From contig CABZUC010000005.1 in assembly GCA_902528805.1 (NCBI GenBank), positions 1-35,492 on the forward strand: DNA of 35,492 nucleotides, read 5' to 3'. Every line of letters starts with the position of its first letter. Positions within the stretch are counted from its first letter, which is position 1. Shown in pieces: positions 16,387-25,492 of the stretch. The DNA is from an uncultured Alphaproteobacteria bacterium (GTDB taxonomy: Bacteria; Pseudomonadota; Alphaproteobacteria; HIMB59). The notes beneath the pieces were generated by a model. That model saw only the letters and a program-made list of their open reading frames with translations, was not told the DNA's origin and ran no database searches. Made by a program: the position numbers and the translations under genes.

Positions 16387-18808
16387 TTTTAATCATTTCT
16401 TTATCATAGATAGGTTGAAGATGAATTTTACAAGGTACTTTTTTTGTAGCTATTTCTAATTCGTAGTCTCCCTCAAGTAAAAAATCTTTATTTATAACTT
16501 CATTACTTCTAACATATCCATAGCCAATAGGTTTTCCAATTGTATATCCAAATCCCCCACTAGAAAGCCAACCTACTTGTTTACCATTTCTAAAAATCGT
16601 CTCTCTTCCCAGAATAATTTGCTCAGGATCATCGCATGTAAAACCTGCAAATATTTTTTTTATTCCAAGATTTTTTTGATTTAGTAATGCTTGTTTTCCT
16701 ATGAAATCTATATCGCTATTAATTTTTGTTGCCCAAATCAAACCAGCTTCTAAAGGTGTGTGATCAGGACCTATATCAGAACCCCAGGCTCGGTAGCCTT
16801 TTTCAAGTCGACAACTCTCAATACACCTATACCCAGCGTTAATTAATCCGTATTGACTTCCATAATCCATTATTTTTTCATAAACCTCCGATGCCTTATC
16901 GATTGGAAAGTGTAATTCCCAACCCAGTTCGCCCAGATATGTTATTCTTATTGCATTTACCTCAATGGAAGCAATTTTAATTTTTTTATATGAAGCAAAT
17001 GGGAAATTCTTATTTGATAAGTCTGTGTCTGTAAGGCCTTGAAGAATTTTTCTAGAATTTGGACCCATTAAGGAAAAAACTGAATTATCAAAAGTAATAT
17101 TTTTTACATTCACTTTATAATCTTTTGGAATATTTGAGGTTATCCAATTAAAGTCATGAGTCATAAAACCAGTTCCTGTAATAATGTAGTAAGTGTCTTT
17201 AGCAATAACCGTTAATGTGACATCGCACTCTATTCCTCCGTCATGATTTAACATCTGTGTGTAAACTGTTGAACCAATTGGTTTATTAACATTATTGGCA
17301 CATAAAAATTCCATTGCTTTTTGAGAGTCCTCCCCTGATACTATAAATTTTGCAAAAGATGTTTGATCTATCAACACAGCAGCCTCTCTGGTTGTCTTAA
17401 CTTCATTTCCAACAACTTCAAACCAATTTTGCTTGTTAAAACTGTATATATCTTTTGGCTCTGTGCCTGGAGGAGCAAACCAATTTGGTCTTTCCCATCC
17501 CATTTTTTCTCCAAAGCAGGCATTGGCTTTTTTTAAATTTTCATAAATAGGAGATGTTTTAAATTGTCTAACTGATGAATGTTCCTCATAAGGCCAAGCC
17601 ATGGTGTAGTGCTTGGCGTATGCTTCATAAGTTCTTTTTCTCACCCATTCTAAATCTTGATGGGGTTTTCCAAATCTTCTAATATCAACAGGCCATAAAT
17701 CGTACGGGGGACGACCGTTAGTAACCCACTCGGCGAGAGCCATTCCTGCTCCACCTCCTGCGGCAATACCATATGCATTAAAACCTGCGCCCACATAGAA
17801 GTTATTGAGTTCTGGGCTCTCTCCTAAAATAAAATTTCCATCAGGAGTAAAGCTTTCTGGACCGTTAATAAGTTCTTTAATGCCTGCTGTCTCTAATTTT
17901 GGAACTCTACCAAGAGCATTATTCATAATTTGTTCAAAATGATCATAGTCAGAGTCTAACAAAGAAAAATGAAAATTATCAGGAACAGATTTTTCTGCCC
18001 ACGACAAAGGATTAGGCTCGTATCCTCCCATTGCTAAGCCTCCAACTTCCTCTTTAAAATATATTAAACGATCTGGATCCCTTAAGGTAGGTAAGCTAGA
18101 CTCAACTCCATCTATTTTTTCAGTTACTAAATATTGATGCTGAAATGATACCAAAGGTACATTAACACCTACTGTTTGAGCGAACTGTCTGGTCCATTGA
18201 CCACAGCAACAAACGATTTTTTCACATTGAATAGTTCCTTTATCTGTCTCAACTGCGATGATTTTTCCATCTTCAATTACAACTTTGGAAGCCTTGGTTT
18301 CTTCAATTATTTTAGCTCCCTTGTTACGAGCTCCTTTAGCTAAAGCTTGAGAGATATCCGTCGGATTAGCTTGTCCATCTGTTGGGAGAAATGCAGCTCC
18401 ATATACATCATCAATATTCATGATAGGCCATAAATCTTGTGCTTCTTTAGGAGATAATAGCTCCATCTCAAGACCAAAAGAATGGGCAGTAGTTGTTTGT
18501 CTCAATACCTCTTGCCATCTCTCTTTATTACATGCCAACCTCAATCCGCCATTCATTTTCCAACCTGTGCTAAGACCAGTTTCTTTTTCTAATTTGTCAT
18601 AAAGATCTACAGAGTAACCTAATAATTGAGTAATATTTGCATTTGTTCTTAATTGTCCAACTAAACCTGCGGCGTGCCAAGTACTCCCTGCTGTAAGTTT
18701 ACCACTTTCAATTAAACAAACTTCTAAACCTAAGTTTGCCAAATGATAAGCTGTAGAACAACCAACTATACCTCCACCAATAATTACAATTTTTGAACTT
18801 TTAATCAT
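16376..18808 (-). CDS. Dimethylglycine/sarcosine dehydrogenase (FAD oxidoreductase-GcvT fusion)
   Basis: An 810-residue enzyme that removes a methyl group from dimethylglycine (or sarcosine) and hands it to tetrahydrofolate. The DAO-type FAD domain starts with VIIGGGIVGCSTAYHLA; GSTWHAAGL contains His45, the equivalent of the covalent FAD attachment site in DMGDH and SDH. The C-terminal 400 residues are a GcvT domain (SLMGPNSRK, ITYLGELGWELHFP, RAWGSDIGPDHTPLEAGL, FIGKQAL). Family length is normal. It overlaps the choline-kinase-like gene by one base and lies divergent from BHMT, whose product is dimethylglycine; that favours DMGDH over SDH. Electrons would go to the nearby EtfAB. Confidence 0.87.
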   Translation of the reverse strand: MIKSSKIVIIGGGIVGCSTAYHLANLGLEVCLIESGKLTAGSTWHAAGLVGQLRTNANITQLLGYSVDLYDKLEKETGLSTGWKMNGGLRLACNKERWQEVLRQTTTAHSFGLEMELLSPKEAQDLWPIMNIDDVYGAAFLPTDGQANPTDISQALAKGARNKGAKIIEETKASKVVIEDGKIIAVETDKGTIQCEKIVCCCGQWTRQFAQTVGVNVPLVSFQHQYLVTEKIDGVESSLPTLRDPDRLIYFKEEVGGLAMGGYEPNPLSWAEKSVPDNFHFSLLDSDYDHFEQIMNNALGRVPKLETAGIKELINGPESFTPDGNFILGESPELNNFYVGAGFNAYGIAAGGGAGMALAEWVTNGRPPYDLWPVDIRRFGKPHQDLEWVRKRTYEAYAKHYTMAWPYEEHSSVRQFKTSPIYENLKKANACFGEKMGWERPNWFAPPGTEPKDIYSFNKQNWFEVVGNEVKTTREAAVLIDQTSFAKFIVSGEDSQKAMEFLCANNVNKPIGSTVYTQMLNHDGGIECDVTLTVIAKDTYYIITGTGFMTHDFNWITSNIPKDYKVNVKNITFDNSVFSLMGPNSRKILQGLTDTDLSNKNFPFASYKKIKIASIEVNAIRITYLGELGWELHFPIDKASEVYEKIMDYGSQYGLINAGYRCIESCRLEKGYRAWGSDIGPDHTPLEAGLIWATKINSDIDFIGKQALLNQKNLGIKKIFAGFTCDDPEQIILGRETIFRNGKQVGWLSSGGFGYTIGKPIGYGYVRSNEVINKDFLLEGDYELEIATKKVPCKIHLQPIYDKEMIKIKS

Positions 18809-19665
18809 TAAAGGCTTTCAAACGTGTTATTAAATTTTGTTAAGTTTTCTTCAGTGTATTTAGAATAATCAAATTCTAAATTTGAAGTAATCTCTGATAC
18901 CATGCTCCACATCGTTTCTCTAAGGAGACTTGCTGCCTTCATTGCATTATATCTTATGAGAAGTTCTTTTGATGGTTTTTGATCATAATATAATTCTAAA
19001 CAGTGGTTTTCTAATTCAGTATCAAAATCATTATTCGAAGCAAGGCCTCCAATATCAAATAATGGATCATTAAATCCACCATATTCCCAATCAACTACCC
19101 AAATTTTTGAACCATCATCTAAAAAATTTGCAGCCAAGAAATCATTGTGGCCAAATACTATATCCCTAGGAGAAGATAATTTCTCTAGTGTTTCTGATTT
19201 TTTAATTAGTTCTTGAATTATTGAAACATGACTTGAGTTATTTTTTATTAAAAAATTAGAATAATATTTAATTACATAAAAAACCCAAAAAATTGTTGAC
19301 TGACCATTTAATTGATTTGGCATTTCAAAATGAATTTTTTTAATGATGGGCATAATTTTATCAAGGTTTATCTTAACAGTTTCAGGATCAAGAGTTTTAC
19401 ATTGAATATAATCAAAAACCATCACACCCGGCTCAAAGTGTATCAATTTTGGGGACACCCCAATAGCATGAGCCGCTTTACTTACGTTTAATTCATTAGA
19501 TCTATAGACTAAATGCTCAGGAATATCCTCTCCCATTCTTACTACATATTCTGATGAACCATCTTTGACTAAATAATTATAATTTGTAATTCCTCCTTCT
19601 AGGGGATTTAAAGATATATTACCTTTCCAGATAGGTAGTGCCTTAATTTTATTTACATAATTCAT
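18808..19665 (-). CDS. Choline/ethanolamine kinase-like phosphotransferase (APH family)
   Basis: A 285-residue aminoglycoside-phosphotransferase/choline-kinase (LicA-like) fold. The catalytic loop FGHNDFLAANFL carries the base Asp and metal-binding Asn (Brenner motif), and VVDWEYGGFNDPLFDIG is the DFG-like segment of choline kinases. The N-lobe contains LEGGITNYNYLV and EYVVRMGE. First gene of a two-gene unit; the dehydrogenase start overlaps its stop by one base. The context (dimethylglycine dehydrogenase, BHMT) supports choline or a related amino alcohol as substrate, but other small molecules are possible. Confidence 0.78.
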   Translation of the reverse strand: MNYVNKIKALPIWKGNISLNPLEGGITNYNYLVKDGSSEYVVRMGEDIPEHLVYRSNELNVSKAAHAIGVSPKLIHFEPGVMVFDYIQCKTLDPETVKINLDKIMPIIKKIHFEMPNQLNGQSTIFWVFYVIKYYSNFLIKNNSSHVSIIQELIKKSETLEKLSSPRDIVFGHNDFLAANFLDDGSKIWVVDWEYGGFNDPLFDIGGLASNNDFDTELENHCLELYYDQKPSKELLIRYNAMKAASLLRETMWSMVSEITSNLEFDYSKYTEENLTKFNNTFESL

Positions 19666-19691
19666 AGTTTAAACTTAATTTTTCAATAGAA

Positions 19692-19709
19692 ATTACTTAT
19701 GAAAGTAAT
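19692..19709. promoter_or_regulatory. 18-base palindrome between the choline-kinase-like gene and bmt, candidate operator
   Basis: In the 80-base divergent gap, ATTACTT (19692-19698) and AAGTAAT (19703-19709) are perfect reverse complements separated by ATGA. It sits centrally between the two start codons (19665 and 19746), where a repressor or activator could govern both directions of the betaine module. It could also be a small RNA hairpin in the bmt leader. In DNA this AT-rich a 7-base arm is not rare, so confidence is low. I looked for a SAM riboswitch here and did not see one. Confidence 0.3.
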
Positions 19710-19745
19710 AATAATTATCATAAAAATTTAATTGGGGGAATTGAA

Positions 19746-20783
19746 ATGGACCTTATAGAGAGATTAAACAAAGGGCCTATTTTATGTGCTGAGGGATATC
19801 TTTTTGCGATGGAAAGAAGGGGTTATCTTCAAGCAGGTTCTTATGTACCTGAAGTTGTTCTTGAGCATCCAGAGGTAGTCACTCAGCTTCACCGTGAGTT
19901 TATTCGTTCTGGTAGTGATGTTGTCCAAGCTTTTACATACTACGGCCATCGTGAAAAACTTCGACTAATAGGCAAAGAAGAGTTACTAGAACCTCTTCAA
20001 AAAAATGCTTTAAAAATTGCAAAAGATGCTGCAAATGAATTTCCCGATTTAGACTTAATGATTGCAGGAAATGTTGCTAACACAAATATTTATGACCCAA
20101 ACAACAAACAATCCCATATTGACTGTCAAAAAATGTTTGCTGAACAAATTGCTTGGGCTAAAGAAGATAATGTTGATTTTATTATCGCGGAGACGATTAG
20201 TTGGACTGAGGAGGCTAAAATTGCTCTCAAAGAAATAAAGAATGCTGGTTTAATTGCAGTTGTGAATTTGGCGATACACAAAGGAGATAAAACCAGAGAT
20301 GGTCATACAGCAGCTGAAGCTTGTAAAATTTTAGAGGATCATGGAGCTGATGTTGTTGGACTTAATTGTTACAGAGGACCAGATATGATGATGAAATTAC
20401 TTCCTGATGTTAGAAAACAAGTATCTTGTCATGTTGCAGCATTGCCTGTTCCTTACAGAACTAATGAAGAGTACCCTACGCATATGTATATCAAAGATCC
20501 AAATTGTGGCTGTATTGATGGGAACGTCTCTCATATAGCTTTAGATGGACTTACATGTAATAGATTTGAAATGGCCGAATTTACGAAAAACTGTATGGAG
20601 TTAAATGTAAACTTTATTGGTATTTGTTGTGGAGCAGACCCTCATCATGTGAGAGAAATGGCAGTAGCTATGGGAAGAAAACCAATTTCTTTTAAGTATT
20701 ACCCTGACATGAGCAAACATTTTGCACATGGCAATGAAGCTACACTCAAAGACCATAATAAAGTTAATCAGTGGTTAAAATAA
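19746..20783 (+). CDS. bhmT: Betaine-homocysteine S-methyltransferase
   Basis: A 345-residue zinc methyltransferase that makes methionine and dimethylglycine from betaine and homocysteine. The three zinc cysteines of the homocysteine methyltransferase family are present: Cys208 in GLNCYRGP and Cys294-Cys295 in GICCGADPHH. The N-terminal GPILCAEGYLFAMERRGYL and AFTYYGHREKL match BHMT rather than MmuM or MetH. The start at 19746 has a GGGGGAA Shine-Dalgarno five bases upstream. Its product is the substrate of the divergently encoded dehydrogenase. In SAR11 this gene type is often under a SAM-V riboswitch, which I could not identify here. Confidence 0.92.
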   Translation: MDLIERLNKGPILCAEGYLFAMERRGYLQAGSYVPEVVLEHPEVVTQLHREFIRSGSDVVQAFTYYGHREKLRLIGKEELLEPLQKNALKIAKDAANEFPDLDLMIAGNVANTNIYDPNNKQSHIDCQKMFAEQIAWAKEDNVDFIIAETISWTEEAKIALKEIKNAGLIAVVNLAIHKGDKTRDGHTAAEACKILEDHGADVVGLNCYRGPDMMMKLLPDVRKQVSCHVAALPVPYRTNEEYPTHMYIKDPNCGCIDGNVSHIALDGLTCNRFEMAEFTKNCMELNVNFIGICCGADPHHVREMAVAMGRKPISFKYYPDMSKHFAHGNEATLKDHNKVNQWLK

Positions 20784-20818
20784 TTTGAAAGATATAAAAA
20801 TATATTAAATTTTTTTAA

Positions 20819-21550
20819 ATGAGTATTTGGGGGAAATTACTTGCTGGCACATTTGGATTTGCTTTAGGTGGTCCGATTGGTGCATTACTAGGTGTTATTG
20901 CAGGACATAGTGTAGATAAAATAAGAAGGCAAAATACCAATGAAAGCATAGGTATACAGTCCCCTCAAGAAATTATTACAATTGGAATTATAATATTAGC
21001 GGCAAAATTAGCTAAGGCAGATGGCCAAGTTACCTCAGATGAGGTTAAAGCATTTAGAGAAAAATTTAAAATACCTCCTGACTTTCAAAGCGATGTTGGT
21101 AAAATTTTTAATGAAGCAAAAAAAACTTCAGATGATTTTCATCAATACGCGAAACAACTTGGGATGTTATTTAGAGCACAACCACAAGTACTTGAACAAG
21201 TCATCAATCTTTTATTTTATATAGCAGAGGCAGATGGGGAGATAAGTGATCCTGAAATAAATTATATAGAGAATTGTGCTAATTACTTTGGCCTAACTAA
21301 AACCCAATATGAGAGCATTAAAACTTTGTGGCTGGACAAACAAATAAATCCATACAAGGTACTAGGAATTAATAAAGAGGCAACAGACGGCGAGATTAGA
21401 AAGAAATGGATTGAGCTTAGTAAAGAGTTACACCCTGATCAATTAAGTGCCCAGGGTGTCCCTCAAGAATTAATCATTAAATCTGAAGACAGACTATCCG
21501 AGATAAATCAAGCCTACGATAAAATAAAAAGTATTCGCAATATCAATTAA
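20819..21550 (+). CDS. djlA: DjlA-like co-chaperone (TerB + DnaJ domains)
   Basis: A 243-residue DnaJ-like protein. It begins with a Gly/Ala-rich hydrophobic segment (residues about 5-28, [16 protein letters not shown]) like the membrane/dimerisation helix of DjlA, continues with a TerB-like helical domain (about 50-165, with [11 protein letters not shown] and [10 protein letters not shown]), and ends with a J-domain (about 175-243) whose HPD tripeptide is at residues 205-207. The HPD loop is what stimulates DnaK ATPase. It follows bhmT by 35 bases and has no clear Shine-Dalgarno. Its stop shares TTAA with the cold-shock gene. Confidence 0.87.
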   Translation: MSIWGKLLAGTFGFALGGPIGALLGVIAGHSVDKIRRQNTNESIGIQSPQEIITIGIIILAAKLAKADGQVTSDEVKAFREKFKIPPDFQSDVGKIFNEAKKTSDDFHQYAKQLGMLFRAQPQVLEQVINLLFYIAEADGEISDPEINYIENCANYFGLTKTQYESIKTLWLDKQINPYKVLGINKEATDGEIRKKWIELSKELHPDQLSAQGVPQELIIKSEDRLSEINQAYDKIKSIRNIN

Positions 21551-21750
21551 ACTTTTTTCAACTGATCTGCTTTGGATTTGCCTTTGTCTTCAACAATTTC
21601 AAATTCGACTTTATCGCCTTCATCGAGGCGGTCTAATCCTGCTTGTTGAACAGCTGTGATATGAACAAAGATATCTTTATCTTCTCCATCAGGGGCAATA
21701 AACCCATATCCTTTTTTTGGGTTAAACCATTTCACTGTTCCAGTAGTCAT
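21547..21750 (-). CDS. Cold-shock domain protein
   Basis: A 67-residue single OB-fold nucleic-acid chaperone of the CspA family. Both RNA-binding motifs are intact: KGYGFI (RNP1, residues about 13-18) and DIFVHI (RNP2, about 26-31), after the usual [11 protein letters not shown] start. An AAAGGAC Shine-Dalgarno sits 5 bases before the ATG (rc of 21756-21762). The 139 bases upstream (21751-21889) hold its leader and promoter, with a TATACT -10-like sequence but no convincing -35; I see no other gene in that stretch. Its stop shares TTAA with djlA. Confidence 0.95.
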   Translation of the reverse strand: MTTGTVKWFNPKKGYGFIAPDGEDKDIFVHITAVQQAGLDRLDEGDKVEFEIVEDKGKSKADQLKKV

Positions 21751-21889
21751 TTATAGTCCTTTCTTAAGTAATAAATATTTAGTATATCCAAATGTCGTTT
21801 AAAATTTTTATGAGATTTTTTTAAATGGTATTCAAATAATAAGCCTAAATATTGATAAATCTTTTAAAGCAATTTGAGTAAAATAAAAG

Positions 21890-22681
21890 TTAAAAATGAT
21901 AGACTGGGCCACTTCCTTTACCAATTTTGTAAAAACTACCCTTATATATGGCTTTTTTTATATAGTTTCTTGATATTTTTACAGACTTTAAAATATTATT
22001 ACCTAAGGCAATATTAGAAGCGATAGCCGATGATAATGTGCAACCTGTTCCATGAGTATTTTTGCTATTAATGATATTAGACATAAAAAAATGTATCTCC
22101 TTGTTTTTCTGTAAGAATAAACAATCATAGATTTTTTTCTCTTTAATAAGACCTTTAATCAAAATATTTTTTGCACCTATATTTTGAAGTATTTCTATAG
22201 CTTTAATCATATCGTTTTTTGTTTTAATTTTAGTATTTGTAAGAAGTTCAGCTTCTTTTAAATTAGGTGTAATTATCAATGACTTGGTTATTAAATTTTT
22301 TACCAAACTAGAAATAGCACTTTTTTTTATTAATAAAAAACCTGAGGTTGATACCATCACAGGATCTAATATAACATTTGAAATTTTAGAATTTTCTATA
22401 AATTTTGATATCTCTTGAATAATTTTTTTATCACTTAGCATTCCAATCTTGATTGAGTCAGGTTTAATATCGTTACAAGTAGTATTGAGTTGTTCTTTGA
22501 TAAATTTGGGAGTTGTATTAAAAATACTTTTTACCTCTTGAGTATTTTGTGCTGTTAGAGCAGTGATTACTGACATCGCATAACATTTAAAATATGTTAT
22601 AGTTTTTATATCTGCTTGGATTCCAGCACCACCTGACGAGTCAGAACCTGCAATAGTTAATACAGTTTTATATTTTTTCAT
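21890..22681 (-). CDS. thiD: Hydroxymethylpyrimidine/phosphomethylpyrimidine kinase
   Basis: A 263-residue ribokinase-fold kinase that phosphorylates HMP and HMP-P to HMP-PP. Visible marks are LTIAGSDSSGGAGIQADIKT at the N-terminus, DPVMVSTSG near residue 136 and KNTHGTGCTLSSAIA near 210 with the anion-hole/catalytic segment and Asn-Thr-His-Gly-Thr-Gly. Its start overlaps the end of thiE by 14 bases. It is last in the thiV-thiM-thiE-thiD operon. I found no clear terminator after it. The C-terminus is slightly short but all family motifs are present. Confidence 0.94.
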   Translation of the reverse strand: MKKYKTVLTIAGSDSSGGAGIQADIKTITYFKCYAMSVITALTAQNTQEVKSIFNTTPKFIKEQLNTTCNDIKPDSIKIGMLSDKKIIQEISKFIENSKISNVILDPVMVSTSGFLLIKKSAISSLVKNLITKSLIITPNLKEAELLTNTKIKTKNDMIKAIEILQNIGAKNILIKGLIKEKKIYDCLFLQKNKEIHFFMSNIINSKNTHGTGCTLSSAIASNIALGNNILKSVKISRNYIKKAIYKGSFYKIGKGSGPVYHF

Positions 22682-23291
22682 ATCTTTTTATGATCTTACT
22701 TACTTGAGAGCAATTATCTTTAATATTTCCTTTTAATAAAGAGGATATCATTGCGACACCATGTATTTTTAGTTTTAGTATATTATTAACATCATTAACT
22801 TTAATACCGCCTATTGCTATTAATGGAATTTTTGTTGCTTTGGCACAATTTTTGAGACCACCTAGACCAAAATAATTTTTCATTTCTTGTTTTGTATTCG
22901 ATGAGAAAGCAGAAACACCTATATAACTGACACCTTTTAACTTTTTTACCTTTGCAAATTCAACTTTATTACTTGCTGAAACTCCAATTATTGATTTTTT
23001 CCCTAATATTTTCCTGGCTTGATTATAAGGTAAATCATCCATACCAACATGTGCTCCATGAGCATTTATCGATTTTGCAATGTCCACACGATCATTGACA
23101 ATAAGAGTTTTTTTAAACCTAACGCAATCCTTTTTTAAATCCTTTCCTAAATTGTATAAATCAATTGTTTTTAAACTCTTAAACCTTAGTTGAATACAAT
23201 CAACCTTGCTTTCAAATATTATTTTTAAATAATTGTCTAATTTACTCAGGGGAGTAAGTTTATCATCAGTAACAAAACAAAATTTAAACAC
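22668..23291 (-). CDS. thiE: Thiamine-phosphate synthase
   Basis: A 207-residue TIM-barrel enzyme joining HMP-PP and thiazole phosphate to thiamine phosphate. Family segments are CIQLRFKS (usually QxRxK) near residue 35, IVNDRVDIA near 83, HVGMDDLPYNQAR near 96, IGVSASN, YIGVSAFSSNTK near 122, and the phosphate-binding PLIAIGGI near 157. It overlaps thiM by 8 bases and thiD by 14, so all three are translationally linked. TenI-like proteins share this fold, but the operon with thiM and thiD favours ThiE. Confidence 0.9.
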   Translation of the reverse strand: MFKFCFVTDDKLTPLSKLDNYLKIIFESKVDCIQLRFKSLKTIDLYNLGKDLKKDCVRFKKTLIVNDRVDIAKSINAHGAHVGMDDLPYNQARKILGKKSIIGVSASNKVEFAKVKKLKGVSYIGVSAFSSNTKQEMKNYFGLGGLKNCAKATKIPLIAIGGIKVNDVNNILKLKIHGVAMISSLLKGNIKDNCSQVSKIIKRYEKI

Positions 23292-24081
23292 TAGTGATTT
23301 TTAAATTATCTAAAATTTCTTTTTCAGTAATATTATTTAATTTGTTTAAGAAATTTACTTGAAAATCACCTGGGCCTTCAGATTTTGATGCTGCGAGTTC
23401 TCCTGCAATTGAAAAAATAGCTGCAGAACTTATGGCTGATTTATATAAACTTTCTCCAACAGCGGCAAATGCTCCAACAATACACGATAGAGAACAGCCA
23501 ATAGCTGTAACTTTTGTCATTATACTTGATCCGTTAGATATTTTTGTAATTTTATCATGGTAAATAATAAAATCATCTCCACCACTTATAAATACTACAC
23601 AATCATTCTCTTTAGATAAAATTTTACCAGACTCAATAGCAGCGTGGCTTTCAATTGAAGAATCTACGCCCTTTGAAGAAATTTTATTTTGATCAACTAG
23701 TGATTGAATTTCAGACGCATTCCCTCTGATGATTAATTTTTTGGAACCATTAATTATGTCAAGGCAAGTTTGGGTTCTTAATTTACTCGCACCTGAGCCA
23801 ACAGGGTCTAGTATGATTGGTTTTTCTTGTTCAACGTAGAATTTAGAAGCCTCTAAAAAGCTAGGTCTCCAATTGTCATCTAGCGTTCCAATATTATTAA
23901 CTAAACAAGACGAAATGGCAGCTATTTCTCCAAGTTCACTTCTAGCATGAGACATCAACGGAGATGCTCCAATTGATAAGAGCGTGTTCGCATTAATGTT
24001 CATTGCCACGTAATTAGTTATACAATGCACGAGCGCTCCTTTTTCCCGTAGGTTTTTTAAATCATTATAAATATGTTCCAT
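23284..24081 (-). CDS. thiM: Hydroxyethylthiazole kinase
   Basis: A ThiM ribokinase-like kinase of 265 residues that phosphorylates the salvaged thiazole alcohol. Marks are VHCITNYVAMNINANTLLSI at the N-terminus, SPLMSHA, ILDPVGSGASKLR near residue 100, IRGNASEI, and TAIGCSLSCIVGAF near 190 (catalytic Cys/anion-hole region). Two ATGs are possible, at 24084 and 24081. I chose 24081: its AGGAG Shine-Dalgarno is 4 bases away rather than 1, and TGATG couples it to the thiV stop. No thiG, thiS or thiC lies in the operon, so thiazole is probably obtained by salvage. Confidence 0.93.
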   Translation of the reverse strand: MEHIYNDLKNLREKGALVHCITNYVAMNINANTLLSIGASPLMSHARSELGEIAAISSCLVNNIGTLDDNWRPSFLEASKFYVEQEKPIILDPVGSGASKLRTQTCLDIINGSKKLIIRGNASEIQSLVDQNKISSKGVDSSIESHAAIESGKILSKENDCVVFISGGDDFIIYHDKITKISNGSSIMTKVTAIGCSLSCIVGAFAAVGESLYKSAISSAAIFSIAGELAASKSEGPGDFQVNFLNKLNNITEKEILDNLKITSV

Positions 24082-25466
24082 CATACTCCTTTCTTTTTCA
24101 TCAATAGTGTCAATATTGTCGAAAATAAAATTGGCACTAAAAATGATGAAAATAATTTATAATTATTGATAAATGTTAAATTAATATTTAAAAAATCACT
24201 CATTATATTTTTACTAAATGAGGGATCAGGAAATATTAATACTCCCAGTAGTAAACTCAAAAACGATATTATGTAAATTTGTTTGATAGAGATATTAAAA
24301 CCAAACAAACCCAGCAAAAAAGGTAAAACTAAACAACAACAAATTAAATCAGCAATTAGAAATACGTACAAGACATTGTAACCCTGTGAAGATAGTATAA
24401 AAACTGCCACTAAAAAAACTATAATAAAGTATATGTTTAAGGAGGATTTAAAAGAATAACTCTTGCTAAGCGAGACAATCTGAGAATTTATTGCATTTAT
24501 TAAAGTATCGATACTGCTCAATACTAGTGAAGCAGCCAATATTACAAATATATATTTTATAAACGAGGTTTCCAGTAGCCCAAAAAGTTTTACAAAAGTT
24601 AAGTCAGGATCGTCCATTGAGTAAAGTGAAATTGATACCAATCCAGAATATCCAATGAAATAAACAATTATAAATATAATTAAAGTAGATATAATTAAGC
24701 TTATACTTAGTGTGTTATCATCTTTAGCAGCATAAATTCTTTGCCAATTACCATGGTGAAAAAGATTAGTAAATGTAACCGCAATTAAAAAAGTTAAACC
24801 CGTAATCCATAAAAATTGATTATTAAAGTCGAATAAGTGTGCATTTTCGGTCATAAAAGAAGTATTGTCCGAAAACTCTTGGAATGGAATTTTAAAAACT
24901 AAAAACAAACAAATTCCTATAATAAATATAAATTGAATTAAATCTGTGAATATTGTTGCTGATAGACCGCCAATTAGAACGTATGATAAAGCTATTAATA
25001 TAATTATCATTGAAGAAATCCAATAAGAGGTACCATTTAAAAAATTAAAGAACTTTGAGATAGCTGTAATCTCAGCTATTAAAAACACTGTCATGTAAAT
25101 TAACGAAACTATTATGACAAAGTGTGATAAACTTTTACCAAATCTATTTTCAATACAATCATGAAAGCCCGACGAATTTGGAAATACTTTTCTTACGTAT
25201 TTTCCTATAAATATAAATAAAATTAAAGGCATTGCAGCACCTAGAGCATAACCAATGACATTGCCCATTCCTCCCCAAGTAGCTGCCGCTGCTGGTGAAA
25301 AAATTATCCAAAAACCTAATGCTGATGATACAAAAGAAGAAGTTGAGAAAAATATGTTATATTTATTTTTAATAACAAATTTATCATCTGATAATTCATT
25401 TTTTTTTAAAAATATAAATGATGCAGTAAAAATTAGTCCTAATAATATTAAAAAAATAATTTCCAT
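24081..25466 (-). CDS. thiV: Sodium:solute symporter, ThiV-like thiamine-precursor transporter
   Basis: A 461-residue integral membrane protein of the SSS family with about 12-13 hydrophobic segments. Early segments contain ATWGGMGNVIGYALGAAMPL and FPNSSGFHDCIENRFG; LIGGLSATIFTDLIQF and NLFHHGNWQRIYAAKDDN are typical SSS motifs around TM6-8. It is the first gene behind a TPP riboswitch and is followed by thiM, thiE and thiD. In SAR11 an SSS transporter with this context (ThiV) is proposed to import HMP, which those cells require. HMP is the likeliest substrate; thiamine or the thiazole cannot be excluded. No Shine-Dalgarno is visible before the ATG. Confidence 0.87.
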   Translation of the reverse strand: MEIIFLILLGLIFTASFIFLKKNELSDDKFVIKNKYNIFFSTSSFVSSALGFWIIFSPAAAATWGGMGNVIGYALGAAMPLILFIFIGKYVRKVFPNSSGFHDCIENRFGKSLSHFVIIVSLIYMTVFLIAEITAISKFFNFLNGTSYWISSMIIILIALSYVLIGGLSATIFTDLIQFIFIIGICLFLVFKIPFQEFSDNTSFMTENAHLFDFNNQFLWITGLTFLIAVTFTNLFHHGNWQRIYAAKDDNTLSISLIISTLIIFIIVYFIGYSGLVSISLYSMDDPDLTFVKLFGLLETSFIKYIFVILAASLVLSSIDTLINAINSQIVSLSKSYSFKSSLNIYFIIVFLVAVFILSSQGYNVLYVFLIADLICCCLVLPFLLGLFGFNISIKQIYIISFLSLLLGVLIFPDPSFSKNIMSDFLNINLTFINNYKLFSSFLVPILFSTILTLLMKKKGV

Positions 25467-25492
25467 TAAATTTGTATAAATTGTTAAAAGTA

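Noticed and set aside
19666..19745. SAM-V or SAM-II riboswitch upstream of bhmT
   Set aside because: Expected from SAR11 relatives, but I could not line up the conserved pseudoknot segments; only a 7-base palindrome and a GGGGGAA Shine-Dalgarno are visible.
21840..21889. Intrinsic terminator after thiD
   Set aside because: Only a CTTTTAAAG palindrome and scattered T runs; no G+C-containing stem followed by a U-run.
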